Assembly: GCF_042652645.1 (NCBI RefSeq)
Contig: NZ_JBHSGU010000002.1
Coordinates: 434,001 to 498,000, forward strand
Reading direction: 5' to 3'
Length of the DNA stretch: 64,000 bases
Origin: Glaciecola siphonariae
Lineage (GTDB): Bacteria > Pseudomonadota > Gammaproteobacteria > Enterobacterales > Alteromonadaceae
Below the pieces are notes generated by a model, which saw nothing but the letters and a program-made list of their open reading frames with translations, was not told the origin of the DNA and made no database searches. Made by a program: the position numbers and the translations under genes. Position 1 is the stretch's first letter, and each line of letters begins with the position of its first letter. Of the stretch, positions 50,413-60,237 are shown one piece after another.

Positions 50413-53400
50413 GTGAGCATATCGATACCAAGTCAGGCTTAATTGCTTGGTTTGCGCGCAACAGCGTAGCAGCAAATCTCCTTATGTGGTCGATTATACT
50501 TGGCGGTATATTCGGTATCATCCAAGTACAAAAAAAGATTTTTCCTCAGTTTATTATTAACCAAGTGATTGTGCAGGTGCCATACTTAGGAGCGGCTCCG
50601 CAAGAGGTGGAAGAGGGCGTTATTCTCAAGATTGAGGAAGCGGTTAAGAATTTAGAGGGGATTAAAAAAATCACGTCGACCGCTCGCGAGGGCCTTGGCA
50701 CCGTCAGTATTGAGGTGGAAGATGGTTACGACGTGCAAAATATGCTCGATGAGGTAAAAGTACAGGTCGATGCTATTCCGACGTTTCCTGCTAATACTGA
50801 AAAGCCTGTGGTTTACAGAGTAAAAGTCCCGCAAGACGTGCTATGGGTGTCGGTCTACGGCACGGTAAGCGAGCGTAGTCTTAAAGAAATCACCAAAGAT
50901 ATGCGAGACGATATTGCGAATTTGCCGGGCGTATCCGACGTTTCGGTATTTGGTGCGCGCGATTATGAGGTATCGGTAGAAATATCAGAAAACGACCTAC
51001 AGGCCTATAACCTTACCTTTGACGAAGTCGTGCGGGCGATTAGAGCTACGAGCATTGATATTCCAGGTGGGTCTATTAAGAGCGAAAATGGCGATATTTT
51101 GCTTCGCGCAAAGGGCCAAGCGTATACCGCCTATGAATTTGCAAGTATTCCGCTCATAAACCGACAAGACGGCACACGCTTGCTGCTAGGTGACATTGCC
51201 AGTATCAACGACGGCTTCATTGAAGACAATCAGTTTGCCTTATTTGATGGCAAACCTGCTATGAGTATTAGAGTGCGAGCGGTGGGCGATCAAAATGCAC
51301 TTGAAATCTCAAAGCAGGTTAATCGTTATCTCGATGAACAACGCGACATTCTGCCGCCAAACGTGAGCGCTGATTCGTGGGGCGATAGCTCGTTTTATTT
51401 AGCAGACCGCCTCAATATGATGCTCTCGAATATGTTTTTTGGGGCACTGCTTGTTTTCTTAGTGCTGTCTCTATTCTTAAAAATTAAATTGGCGTTTTGG
51501 GTAATTGTTGGCTTGCCGGTTTGTTTTTTAGGCACGCTGATGTTGATGCCGATTCAATACATCGATGTTTCTATAAATCTTTTGAGTTTGTTTGGCTTTA
51601 TTCTGGTGCTGGGGATAGTCGTTGACGACGCCATTATTATGGGAGAGTCGGCGTACAGTGAGATGGACAAACACGGCCACAGTATGGACAACATCATACG
51701 CGGCGTTAAACGCGTCGCCATGCCGGCCACCTTCGGGGTTTTAACCACAATAGCCGCCTTTTCGCCGATGTTAATGGTGAGTGGTACCTTTGGCGTGATC
51801 TGGAAAACCATCGGCATGGTGGTGATTTTGTGCTTAGTCTTTTCACTGATTGAATCAAAACTAATATTGCCGGCGCACTTGGCGCACATGAAGGTAAAAC
51901 CATACGATCCTGACACTGCAAACTGGTTTCAGCGCAAGCGAGAGGCTTTTAATGAGCTTGTGAAAGGGTTTATTGCCAATAAATATGCGCCATTTTTAGT
52001 CAAAGCGGTGAAATACCGCTATACCACGTTAGCAACCTTTGTGGCCATGTTAATCCTCACCATAGGCTTGTTTGGCAGTGGACTCGTGCGATTTGTATTT
52101 TTCCCTGATATCCCGTCAGACTTCATGGTTGCGACTATTGAAATGGAAGCGGGCAGTTCTCTTAAACAGCGAGACCAAGCCATTACCAATGTAATGAATG
52201 GCGCGCTAGCAATGGAAAACCAAATTAGCGAGGAAACCGGTGCCGGCGTAATAAAACACTTTTTAGCTTTTGATACCGGTGCGCTTTCGGGTCAGTTTTT
52301 TATTGAGCTCACCAAAGGCGAAACGCGCGATTTAACCGACAAACAGATTCAAGAAGTATGGCGCGAAAAAATTCCTGAAATGGCAGGCGTACGCTCATTT
52401 AGTATCGGTGGCGGCGGTGGCCCTGGTGGCGGCTCAGACTTGGATTTTGAGTTTAGCTCAAATAATCTGCAGGAGCTCACCAATGTAACCGCCGAGCTTA
52501 GAAGCTATTTAGAAGCTTACGAAGGGGTAAGTGAGATTAACGACACCTTCAGTGGCGGTAGCGACGAAATTCAGTTAGCGGTGAAACCTCAAGCAGAGGC
52601 ATTGGGGATTTCATTGTCGCAACTTGCTCAGCAAGTGAGATATGGCTTTTTTGGAGCAGAAGCTCAGCGCATTCAGCGTCAAGATGAAGAAGTTAAAGTC
52701 ATGGTCAGATATCCGCAAGAGCAGCGAAACTCTGTCGGTAATCTTGAAAACATGCGCGTTCGAGCGCCTAACGGTGACGACATCCCATTTAGTCAGGTGG
52801 CCGATATTGAATTGGCTAAAGGCTACTCGAGTATTATACGAGTAGACGGTGCTCGCTCCATTACCGTCACCGGTAAGGTAAATAAAGATTTAATCGACCC
52901 AGGTGAAGTAGTATCTGAGGTCACTAATGAAGTTATCCCCGAAATACTCTCACGCTATCCGCAGGTAAGTTTTAAACTACAAGGAAACTCAAGAGAGCAG
53001 GGCGAGGCTATGCTGTCGTTGGCGCAGGGTTTCTTGTTCGCGCTGCTGGCAATATTTGCATTGATGGCTATTCCGCTTAAGTCTTATTCACAACCGTTAA
53101 TAATTATGTCGGTTATTCCCTTCGGCGTAGTTGGGGCAATCATTGGACATTTGTTATTAGGTAAGGCGGTAAGTGTTCTCTCGATTTGCGGGATCATTGC
53201 CTTGTCTGGCGTAGTGGTAAACGACTCACTCATCATGGTGGATTTTGTCAATCGCGCTCGTCGAGAAGGTTACCGAATGATTGATGCGGTTGTTAACGCG
53301 GGTACTCAACGTTTCAGAGCCATTGTACTGACCTCACTCACAACATTTATGGGATTAATGCCTATTGTGTTTGAACGCAGCCTACAAGCCCAAATTGTAA

Positions 53401-53600
53401 TCCCTATGGCGATTTCGTTGGCCTTCGGGATATTGTTTGCCACAGTTATTACACTGCTGCTTGTCCCGTCGCTTTATTTGATTTTAGATGATTTTAAAAC
53501 GGCATTTAGAGGCAAGAAGGGAAAGCGTGTTGATGCAAGCAAATCGCAAGATGATAATCCAAATGAAGCGAACGGCGATTTTGCCGCTGAGGGTAAATAG
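50409..53600 (+). CDS. RND-family efflux pump
   Basis: A 1063-residue inner-membrane proton-driven transporter with twelve expected TM helices and two large periplasmic loops. TM1 follows FARNSVAANLLMWSIILGG; TM4 carries VLGIVVDDAIIMGES with the paired aspartates of the proton relay; a glycine-rich loop (GGGGGPGGGSDLDFEF) lies near residue 675. The sequence is in the HAE1-like group, but the substrate is unknown. The next 97-codon gene follows by 28 bp. Confidence 0.93.
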   Translation: MSEHIDTKSGLIAWFARNSVAANLLMWSIILGGIFGIIQVQKKIFPQFIINQVIVQVPYLGAAPQEVEEGVILKIEEAVKNLEGIKKITSTAREGLGTVSIEVEDGYDVQNMLDEVKVQVDAIPTFPANTEKPVVYRVKVPQDVLWVSVYGTVSERSLKEITKDMRDDIANLPGVSDVSVFGARDYEVSVEISENDLQAYNLTFDEVVRAIRATSIDIPGGSIKSENGDILLRAKGQAYTAYEFASIPLINRQDGTRLLLGDIASINDGFIEDNQFALFDGKPAMSIRVRAVGDQNALEISKQVNRYLDEQRDILPPNVSADSWGDSSFYLADRLNMMLSNMFFGALLVFLVLSLFLKIKLAFWVIVGLPVCFLGTLMLMPIQYIDVSINLLSLFGFILVLGIVVDDAIIMGESAYSEMDKHGHSMDNIIRGVKRVAMPATFGVLTTIAAFSPMLMVSGTFGVIWKTIGMVVILCLVFSLIESKLILPAHLAHMKVKPYDPDTANWFQRKREAFNELVKGFIANKYAPFLVKAVKYRYTTLATFVAMLILTIGLFGSGLVRFVFFPDIPSDFMVATIEMEAGSSLKQRDQAITNVMNGALAMENQISEETGAGVIKHFLAFDTGALSGQFFIELTKGETRDLTDKQIQEVWREKIPEMAGVRSFSIGGGGGPGGGSDLDFEFSSNNLQELTNVTAELRSYLEAYEGVSEINDTFSGGSDEIQLAVKPQAEALGISLSQLAQQVRYGFFGAEAQRIQRQDEEVKVMVRYPQEQRNSVGNLENMRVRAPNGDDIPFSQVADIELAKGYSSIIRVDGARSITVTGKVNKDLIDPGEVVSEVTNEVIPEILSRYPQVSFKLQGNSREQGEAMLSLAQGFLFALLAIFALMAIPLKSYSQPLIIMSVIPFGVVGAIIGHLLLGKAVSVLSICGIIALSGVVVNDSLIMVDFVNRARREGYRMIDAVVNAGTQRFRAIVLTSLTTFMGLMPIVFERSLQAQIVIPMAISLAFGILFATVITLLLVPSLYLILDDFKTAFRGKKGKRVDASKSQDDNPNEANGDFAAEGK

Positions 53601-53628
53601 CATTTAATTGCAATAAGCAGGAGCACAA

Positions 53629-53922
53629 ATGAAATACTTTTTTTGGCTTAGCGGCTTGGCTTATGTGTTTGTCTATTTTTACGCCGCTTGGATATACGAC
53701 GGGTTTAGCATGCCCGTGGCAATTATTGTATTTTTGCTGAGCGCTGCCTTTGTGTACTGGCGTTATAAACGCCATTTAGCCGATGAAGCTCAGTTGCAGT
53801 CACAAATTCAAAATCGTGCTGTTGACCAAGCTAGCCGTAAGCCTATGTCAATTTGGCGTTCGCCCTTCCCATATGTAGGGATTATTGCGCTTATTGCCAT
53901 TGTGGTGGGCTTTCAGATTTAG
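53629..53922 (+). CDS. Small two-helix membrane protein after the RND pump
   Basis: 97 residues with hydrophobic stretches at about 5-42 and 78-96 around a charged middle (KRHLADEAQLQSQIQNR). AGGAG five bases before the ATG supports it as real. It is probably part of the RND operon. The family is unknown to me. Its stop overlaps the convergent EamA stop by four bases. Confidence 0.72.
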   Translation: MKYFFWLSGLAYVFVYFYAAWIYDGFSMPVAIIVFLLSAAFVYWRYKRHLADEAQLQSQIQNRAVDQASRKPMSIWRSPFPYVGIIALIAIVVGFQI

Positions 53923-54821
53923 TCGGTCCATCGGCTTAAAAGCCGGTTTGCCTTGCCCATAGCAACGGCGTTGCCAATGATCACGAAGACAACGCCAACA
54001 ATTGAGTATTGTGTCCATAGATAGGCTTCAAAAAAAGTCGATATAATCAGCGCTACCACGGGGTATACCAGCACCACATAGGCTGCTTTGTCTGAGCCTA
54101 TTTGCTTTAGCAACTTCATATAAGAGCCGAACGCGAGCACCGAACCAAACACCGACAGATAAACCAAAGAGTAGTAATAAGACGGTTGGTCTGGAAGTGA
54201 AAATTCCATTCCACTAAAAAGTGCAATAAGACTCGTGCAGGCAACACCGTAGCTCATGGCCCAAAAATTCATTGGGATGACGCCAGTCTGCCGATCTAAA
54301 ATACGCTCAGAGGTAATATTTCCAAATGCGGCCGACAAAAACGAAGCGGTTGCGAATAATAGTCCAAGGCTAATTCCTTCGGTGAGAGACATTTTTTCAA
54401 ATTCGGGAGCAAAAATCAGCGCAATACCAAGCAGACCTATGGTCGCGCCAATGATCACTTCTAAGCGAATAGCCTTGCCCAATATAATGCGGCGCAGCAC
54501 CACATTAAAATAAATTACGCTGCTGCTAAGGACTGCCAGCAGGGCGCTTATCATGTGTTGTTCAGCCGCATACAAAAACGAATAATCCATGCAGTACAAA
54601 AAGACGCCAGCGGCAAATAGGTATTTATGTTGTCCGGGCGCTATGCGCAGCGAAATGCTGCGGATTTTGCACCAAATACCCAGTAATACGGCGGCAATTG
54701 CAAAACGCAGAGCAACCGAGACCATAACCGGAGTTTCACCGGTTTGAAAGGTAATGGCTATCCAAGTAGAGCCCCAAATAAGCACACAGGTGCTAAACAA
54801 AAATACGTTAGAATTGAGCAT
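53919..54821 (-). CDS. EamA-family (DMT) transporter
   Basis: A 300-residue membrane protein with about ten hydrophobic segments in two EamA repeats (WGSTWIAITFQTGETPVMVSVALRFAIAA at the start; SLVYLSVFGSVLAFGSYMKLLKQIGSDKAAYV in the second). Drug/metabolite exporters of this family move amino acids, nucleotides or drugs; the substrate is unknown. AAGAG lies eight bases before the ATG. Convergent with the small membrane gene. Confidence 0.88.
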   Translation of the reverse strand: MLNSNVFLFSTCVLIWGSTWIAITFQTGETPVMVSVALRFAIAAVLLGIWCKIRSISLRIAPGQHKYLFAAGVFLYCMDYSFLYAAEQHMISALLAVLSSSVIYFNVVLRRIILGKAIRLEVIIGATIGLLGIALIFAPEFEKMSLTEGISLGLLFATASFLSAAFGNITSERILDRQTGVIPMNFWAMSYGVACTSLIALFSGMEFSLPDQPSYYYSLVYLSVFGSVLAFGSYMKLLKQIGSDKAAYVVLVYPVVALIISTFFEAYLWTQYSIVGVVFVIIGNAVAMGKANRLLSRWTD

Positions 54822-54886
54822 TGACGACTCTTTAAGTATTAAAACGAAGGAGTAAAAGGCGGTAAAACCAGTATATTAAAAATAAA

Positions 54887-54910
54887 AAGGCCGGCGCTAT
54901 GACCGGCCTT
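54887..54910 (-). terminator. Rho-independent terminator of the TonB receptor gene
   Basis: Arms AAGGCCGG (54887-54894) and CCGGCCTT (54903-54910), eight bp, eight-base loop; on the minus strand it is followed by TTTTTATTTTTA. It lies 17 bp past the receptor stop. Confidence 0.85.
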
Positions 54911-54927
54911 GTTTACATAGTCGAGAC

Positions 54928-57207
54928 TTAATAGAAAGTAAACTTAGCTTCAATCCCGATAATGCGAGGCTCGTTAACAATACCCGTTAGGTTATTGAAA
55001 TCGATAGCTCCTTTCACATTGTCTTCATTTGTGATGTTACGACCAAATAAGGCAACGGTGTAGCCATGATAAAAGTTCTCATAGCCTAAGCGTAAACCGC
55101 CCTCAACATTATCATCGGTTTGAAATTCAACTGACTCATATAAAAACAAGTTGGTCTCGCCTTGAAATGCCCAATCGGTGTAGGCAAATAATTCGCCATT
55201 GTCACCCGCAGGGATGGCATAACGCGCTGTAAAATTGAAGATAGTTTCAGGCGCTTGTGGGAATGGATTGCCGTCCACAGCGGCTAAACCATTAACGACA
55301 GGGTCGAGCACGGTGCAGTTTGCGCCACAAGGCGCAACAAGCAAATCGTCATCTTGTAATTCGGTATCGTTCAAGCTAAAACCCGCTGTGATAACAAAAT
55401 TCTCTGTTACCAAATATTGCGCGTCTACTTCAAAGCCAAATGCTCGGCCTTTGTCGGCATTCAACAAAGAGTTACCGTTATTAGCACCGCCAATGGCTGA
55501 TAGCTGAATATCATCAACCTCATAAGCGAATACAGCCGCATTTACGCGAAGGGTGTTGTCAATTAAATCAGCTTTGAAACCGGCCTCAATGGAGTTAATT
55601 GTTTCGGCATCGGCAACCGAAGGGGCACCTTCAAATGCGATGTCTCGACCCTGAATAGACTGCGCTCTGAAGCCGTTTGCATAACGGGCAAACAATGACA
55701 CATTGTCGCTTAGACTGTAGTTTGCACTAAGCTCAAAGCTTGTCTGTCCGTCATCTACATTAATTGGATCATACTCTTGTATAGATGCGGCACCTATCAC
55801 AAGGGCAAAACCGTTGACATTCTGCTCACCCACTTCAAGAGATTTTTCATCGTCGGTATAACGCACACCACCAGTAAGTGTGAGTTTTTCAGTGAGTTCA
55901 TAGCTTGCTTGGCCAAATACTGCCCAAGTTGTATTGTCGTGAAACACTGTTGTGGCACCAAAGAAACCGTCTGTTGACGTGACGTTAAACGATGAGTCGA
56001 AGTAAAATGCACCAACCTGCCACGACAGCGCTTCGTCGGTATCGCTGGCGAAGCGAATTTCTTGCGTAACTTGTTCCAGATCGTCAAGATTGTCTTGGGT
56101 TACAGCATCAAACGGAATAAAGCCGGGGCGTGAAGGCGGCGTAAAGTCTGCTGCGCTGCCAAAACCTCCGTCTATATCACCTAAGCTGAAACCTTCGGCC
56201 TCTTCATATGCGGTGATTGAAGTAAGGGTGAAATCGCCAAAGTCGTAATCTACTTTAAACGAAGCACCAAAGCCTTCATATTCTTGTGGGTTATTATCGA
56301 ACCCACTGCCGTTTAAGTTACCGTCGTAGATAACTTCATCACGTTTATAATTTTCGTTTAGGTCGTTCGAGCCTTTGGTAAATACGTTAGCTCTAAATAC
56401 CGATGCAGTGCCGGTTAGCTCTCTACCGTGAACATTTGCTAAAATGCTCAAATCATCACTGGGGGTATAGAGTAACTGTCCGCGCCACGCTTGCTCACGA
56501 AAACCACCGATAGCGTTGCCTTCTTCAGAAGCGATGTTGTCTATGTAATCCTCGCGCGACTGCGATAAGACTGAAATACGCCCAGCCAAATCACCGCCTA
56601 AACTGCCACCCACAGCACCCTCTAGATTGAAGGTGTTTAAGCTGCCATACGAGGCTTTTACGTAGGCGTCGAAGTCTTCGCTAGGCTTAACAGAATCAAA
56701 TTTGATGATGCCTGCTGTTGTGTTGCGCCCAAATAGCGTGCCTTGTGGGCCGCGAAGCACTTCCACTTGCTGAACATCAAACAATGGAAAGCTCTTTAAC
56801 ACCACGTTTTCCATTACCACATCGTCCATTATGATGGATACCGGCTGCGAAGCTGCTAAATCAAAATCGGTATTGCCTAAGCCGCGAATGTAAAAGCGCG
56901 GTGCAACCCTGCCGTTAGACGTTTCTGCGTATAAACCCGGAACGCGTACCGCCAGTTCGAGTATATCGCCACCACCTGAAAACAAATTTTCAAACTCTTC
57001 ACCGCTTAGGGTTGCGATCGAAATAGGGACATCCTGAATACTTTGCGTTCTTTTTTGCGCTGTTACGGTAATGCGCTCAAGGCCGGCTGCCTGTTGAACA
57101 GCTTGGTCTTCATCATTTTCAGTTTGTGTTTGTGCCTGAGCGAGCGTAGGTAACGTAAAGGCAACAGCCATCGCTAGCGCTAATGTCGAGTGCTTAAAGG
57201 TTTTCAT
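54928..57207 (-). CDS. TonB-dependent outer-membrane receptor
   Basis: A 759-residue receptor. Signal peptide about residues 1-25 (ALAMAVAFTLPTLAQA), TonB-box-like ERITVTAQKR, plug with QDVPISIATLSGEEFENL and RGPQGTLFGRNTTAGIIKF, and a beta barrel ending in an aromatic residue (AKFTFY). The plug type with TVTAQKR is common in marine bacteria for iron complexes or for glycans and lipids. There is no adjacent SusD-like or siderophore gene, so the ligand is unknown. The upstream GlxA-type regulator on the same strand may control it. Confidence 0.92.
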   Translation of the reverse strand: MKTFKHSTLALAMAVAFTLPTLAQAQTQTENDEDQAVQQAAGLERITVTAQKRTQSIQDVPISIATLSGEEFENLFSGGGDILELAVRVPGLYAETSNGRVAPRFYIRGLGNTDFDLAASQPVSIIMDDVVMENVVLKSFPLFDVQQVEVLRGPQGTLFGRNTTAGIIKFDSVKPSEDFDAYVKASYGSLNTFNLEGAVGGSLGGDLAGRISVLSQSREDYIDNIASEEGNAIGGFREQAWRGQLLYTPSDDLSILANVHGRELTGTASVFRANVFTKGSNDLNENYKRDEVIYDGNLNGSGFDNNPQEYEGFGASFKVDYDFGDFTLTSITAYEEAEGFSLGDIDGGFGSAADFTPPSRPGFIPFDAVTQDNLDDLEQVTQEIRFASDTDEALSWQVGAFYFDSSFNVTSTDGFFGATTVFHDNTTWAVFGQASYELTEKLTLTGGVRYTDDEKSLEVGEQNVNGFALVIGAASIQEYDPINVDDGQTSFELSANYSLSDNVSLFARYANGFRAQSIQGRDIAFEGAPSVADAETINSIEAGFKADLIDNTLRVNAAVFAYEVDDIQLSAIGGANNGNSLLNADKGRAFGFEVDAQYLVTENFVITAGFSLNDTELQDDDLLVAPCGANCTVLDPVVNGLAAVDGNPFPQAPETIFNFTARYAIPAGDNGELFAYTDWAFQGETNLFLYESVEFQTDDNVEGGLRLGYENFYHGYTVALFGRNITNEDNVKGAIDFNNLTGIVNEPRIIGIEAKFTFY

Positions 57208-57280
57208 GTGTTGGTTCCGAATATTAAGGAGGAGTGGTTAAAACTGCGACAAGTTTACCAAACAATGCTGATAAAATCCG

Positions 57281-58282
57281 CTAAAAATCAAAATCTCGAT
57301 GAAATTTTATTTTGTATTGTGCAGGCGTATAGCCTGTGGTTTTTTTAAACAATTTGGCAAAGGATGCTGCATCCTCATAGCCCACTTCTAAGGCTAAAGA
57401 CTGAATGTGTTTATGACCGCCTTCAAGCAGGCGCTTTGCTTGCTCAACGCGTATTGTTTGAATGTATTCGATGGGTCGCATATTGACCCACTGCTGAAAC
57501 TGACGGTTAAGCGTGCGAGAAGTAACATGTACCATCTTCGCTAACTCACTTACCTTTAACGGAAGTTGATAATTATCTTCTATAAATTCCTGTACTTTTA
57601 CAATTTGCGGCTGTTGATGCTGTTTGAGCTGACGAATGTTGGTAAAAGCGCTTTGATTGGTGCGGTGGGTGTCAATAACATGTGCCTTGGCAACCTGATT
57701 GGCTACTTCTCTGCCGCAGTAACGTTCAATTAGCAACAAGCATAAATTATGAAAGGCCACGCCGCCGCCAGCACAATACACATTGTCTGACTGCGTGATC
57801 ATTTGTTTAATATCTAAATTTACATCGCTAAACATGTTCGCAAACAGTGACGCGTAACCCCAATGCGTGGTGGCTGTGCGGTCATTTAATAAACCTGCCT
57901 TGGCGAGTAAAAACGCGCCAGAGCAATTACCTAGCACGTCGCAGCCCGACTGACTGATGCGCACAAGGTGAGGAAGCAAAGCTTGGTTTTGCTCGAGCAC
58001 CTTATGAATTGACCCCCCAATGGTGGGAATGAGCAGGATATCTGTGCTGTTTATATCTTCGATGGCTTGGTGCGCGTTAAGCGTTAAACGATTTATGCAC
58101 TCCACTGGACGCTGATTAAGGCTAGCAAGACTCACGGTAAAGCGCGGCTCAGGCGGCAAATGATTAAAACGCTGCCAAGACACGCCAGCAAAGGAAAATA
58201 TATCCATGGCACCCGTAATTGCCGAGGCCAAAGCGCCGTCAAATCCTACTATGGTGACTTTGTATTTCTTAAAGTACGGCAT
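57281..58282 (-). CDS. GlxA-type AraC regulator with DJ-1/PfpI domain
   Basis: A 333-residue protein. The N-terminal DJ-1/PfpI-like domain (about 8-190) has the elbow GNCSGAFLLAKAGLL with a cysteine and then TTHWG; the C-terminal AraC DNA-binding domain has two helix-turn-helix motifs (LKVSELAKMVHVTSRTLNRQF and IQSLALEVGYEDAASFAKLFKKTTGYTPAQYK). Such regulators sense small amines or carnitine-like metabolites. It diverges from the acyl-CoA dehydrogenase operon (138-bp spacer) and may activate it. The TonB receptor gene lies downstream. Confidence 0.9.
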   Translation of the reverse strand: MPYFKKYKVTIVGFDGALASAITGAMDIFSFAGVSWQRFNHLPPEPRFTVSLASLNQRPVECINRLTLNAHQAIEDINSTDILLIPTIGGSIHKVLEQNQALLPHLVRISQSGCDVLGNCSGAFLLAKAGLLNDRTATTHWGYASLFANMFSDVNLDIKQMITQSDNVYCAGGGVAFHNLCLLLIERYCGREVANQVAKAHVIDTHRTNQSAFTNIRQLKQHQQPQIVKVQEFIEDNYQLPLKVSELAKMVHVTSRTLNRQFQQWVNMRPIEYIQTIRVEQAKRLLEGGHKHIQSLALEVGYEDAASFAKLFKKTTGYTPAQYKIKFHRDFDF

Positions 58283-58386
58283 ATATATTCACTAGCAAAA
58301 TAGTTGTCTTTATTGACCATAAGAATGGCATAAATGACACTAAAAGAAAACCTTCCACAGCGTTAGTATAAAACTATCGCAACCAA

Positions 58387-58396
58387 GGGCATGCCC
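58387..58396. promoter_or_regulatory. Short palindrome upstream of the acyl-CoA dehydrogenase operon
   Basis: GGGCATGCCC, a perfect 10-bp palindrome, 24 bp before the dehydrogenase start, in the spacer shared with the divergent GlxA-type regulator. Only a weak operator candidate. Confidence 0.25.
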
Positions 58397-58420
58397 GAGT
58401 TTTATTAAGTTGAGGAAGTA

Positions 58421-60226
58421 ATGGCAGCAGATACTCTCATTCACGACATGGAACTCCCGTTCCAACTTTATGATGTGCTTAACGCTGAGTCGCTATGTAA
58501 GCATGAAAAGTTTGCAGACCACAGCCGCGAAACATTCGACGCGGTATTAGATACCGCGCACAAAATGGCAGCCAAGCTATTTTTACCCCATAACCATATT
58601 GCAGATAAGCAAGAGCCCACCTTTGACGGTAAAAAAGTCAGTATGCTGGGCGACGTAAAAGTCGCATTTGATGCCTTTAGAGAGGCTGGGTTTATTGCTG
58701 GTCGTTATGCGTTTGAAGATGGCGGTATGCAATTACCTGAGTCAGTAATGACCGCAGTATCCGGTTATTTTATGGCCGCTAATCCCTCTACCACAGCCTA
58801 TCCGTTTTTAACCTCTGCTGCGATTAATGTAATTAGCCATTTCGCCAGCGATGAACTCAAAGCGCAGTTTATGCCAAAAATGCTTACGGGTGATTTCACA
58901 GGCACCATGGCCCTAACTGAGCCGCATGCGGGCAGCTCGCTTGCCGATATTCGCACCACTGCGGTGAAGCAAGACGACGGCACATATCGCATTAAAGGGT
59001 CAAAAATTTATATATCGGGAGGCGAGCATGAGCTTTCTGACAACATTGTGCATTTGGTGTTGGCAAAAGTGCCAGGCGGTCCCGCCGGGGTAAAAGGGAT
59101 TTCTTTGATGGTTGTACCTAAATACCGCTTAGATGAAAACGGTGACCCTAGTGAGCGTAACGATGTTCAGCTTGCAGGTTTACTGCACAAGCTTGGTTAT
59201 CGCGGCACCACATCAACAGCTTTAACCTTTGGCGAGAACGATGATTGTCATGGCTATTTGGTGGGTGAGGAGCATTTTGGCTTGCGCTATATGTTCATGA
59301 TGATGAATGAGGCGCGTATTGGCGTAGGTTTTGGTGCCGCGATGATTGGCTATCGTGGGTATCAGTATGCGCTCGATTTCGCTAAAGACCGAACACAGGG
59401 TCGAGTCGCACCTAACAATAAACCAGAAGATGCGCCAGCCCCGATTATTTTTCATGGCGACGTGAAGCGCATGCTCTTAGCACAAAAAGCCTACAGCGAG
59501 GGCGGCATGGCCTTGTGCTTGTATGGCTCTAATTTGATTGATCGCATTAATACCTGCGCTGATGCCGAAGAAAAACAAGGGCTGCAAGAATTACTAGACC
59601 TATTGACGCCGGTGTTAAAAGCATGGCCCTCTGAATTTGGGCCTAAGGCTAATGACTTAGGCATTCAGGTGCTGGGCGGCTCAGGCTACACGCGAGAATA
59701 TTTGTCAGAACAGTTTTGGCGCGATAACCGCCTTAACCCTATTCATGAAGGAACGAATGGCATTCAGGCGCTTGATTTAACCTTCCGCAAGCTATGGCAG
59801 AAAAATGGTCTTGGCTTAAAAATACTGCAAAAAGAAATTCAAAGTCATTTAGGCGCGATTACCACCGGTGAGTCTTCACAAATGGCGAAGAAATTAGGGG
59901 GCTATTTAGCGAAGCTGCATGAGCTATTAACACATGTTGCCGGCGCAATACAAAGCGATAAGCAAATAACCCTAAGTGCCAACGCGCAAGCGATGATGAA
60001 TGCGTTTGCGACCATTGTGGTGAGCTGGATATGGATTCGCCAGGCCAGCGTGGCAGAAAAGCTGCTCGTTGACGCACAGAGTGAGTCGGCCAAAGCTTTC
60101 TATTTAGGAAAAGTGCAAGCAGCTAAATATTTTATAGACTGGGAGTTGCCATTAATTGAGCGTGACTTACAACTTTTACACAACAATAACGACGTCTGTG
60201 CGCAAATGCAGCCAGACTGGTTTTAA
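58421..60226 (+). CDS. Acyl-CoA dehydrogenase, long C-terminal type
   Basis: A 601-residue flavoprotein. FAD/substrate motifs ALTEPHAGSSLADIRT and YISGGEHELSDNIVHLVLAK, the GFGAAMIGYRGYQYALDFAKDRTQGR block and IHEGTNGIQALDLTFRKL (candidate catalytic Glu). The C-terminal extension of about 130 residues matches the larger acyl-CoA dehydrogenases with an added C-terminal domain. It oxidises an acyl-CoA, passing electrons to ETF (etfBA is in this window). GAGGAA lies four bases upstream. First gene of a four-gene operon. Confidence 0.92.
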   Translation: MAADTLIHDMELPFQLYDVLNAESLCKHEKFADHSRETFDAVLDTAHKMAAKLFLPHNHIADKQEPTFDGKKVSMLGDVKVAFDAFREAGFIAGRYAFEDGGMQLPESVMTAVSGYFMAANPSTTAYPFLTSAAINVISHFASDELKAQFMPKMLTGDFTGTMALTEPHAGSSLADIRTTAVKQDDGTYRIKGSKIYISGGEHELSDNIVHLVLAKVPGGPAGVKGISLMVVPKYRLDENGDPSERNDVQLAGLLHKLGYRGTTSTALTFGENDDCHGYLVGEEHFGLRYMFMMMNEARIGVGFGAAMIGYRGYQYALDFAKDRTQGRVAPNNKPEDAPAPIIFHGDVKRMLLAQKAYSEGGMALCLYGSNLIDRINTCADAEEKQGLQELLDLLTPVLKAWPSEFGPKANDLGIQVLGGSGYTREYLSEQFWRDNRLNPIHEGTNGIQALDLTFRKLWQKNGLGLKILQKEIQSHLGAITTGESSQMAKKLGGYLAKLHELLTHVAGAIQSDKQITLSANAQAMMNAFATIVVSWIWIRQASVAEKLLVDAQSESAKAFYLGKVQAAKYFIDWELPLIERDLQLLHNNNDVCAQMQPDWF

Positions 60227-60237
60227 GGAGACTTATT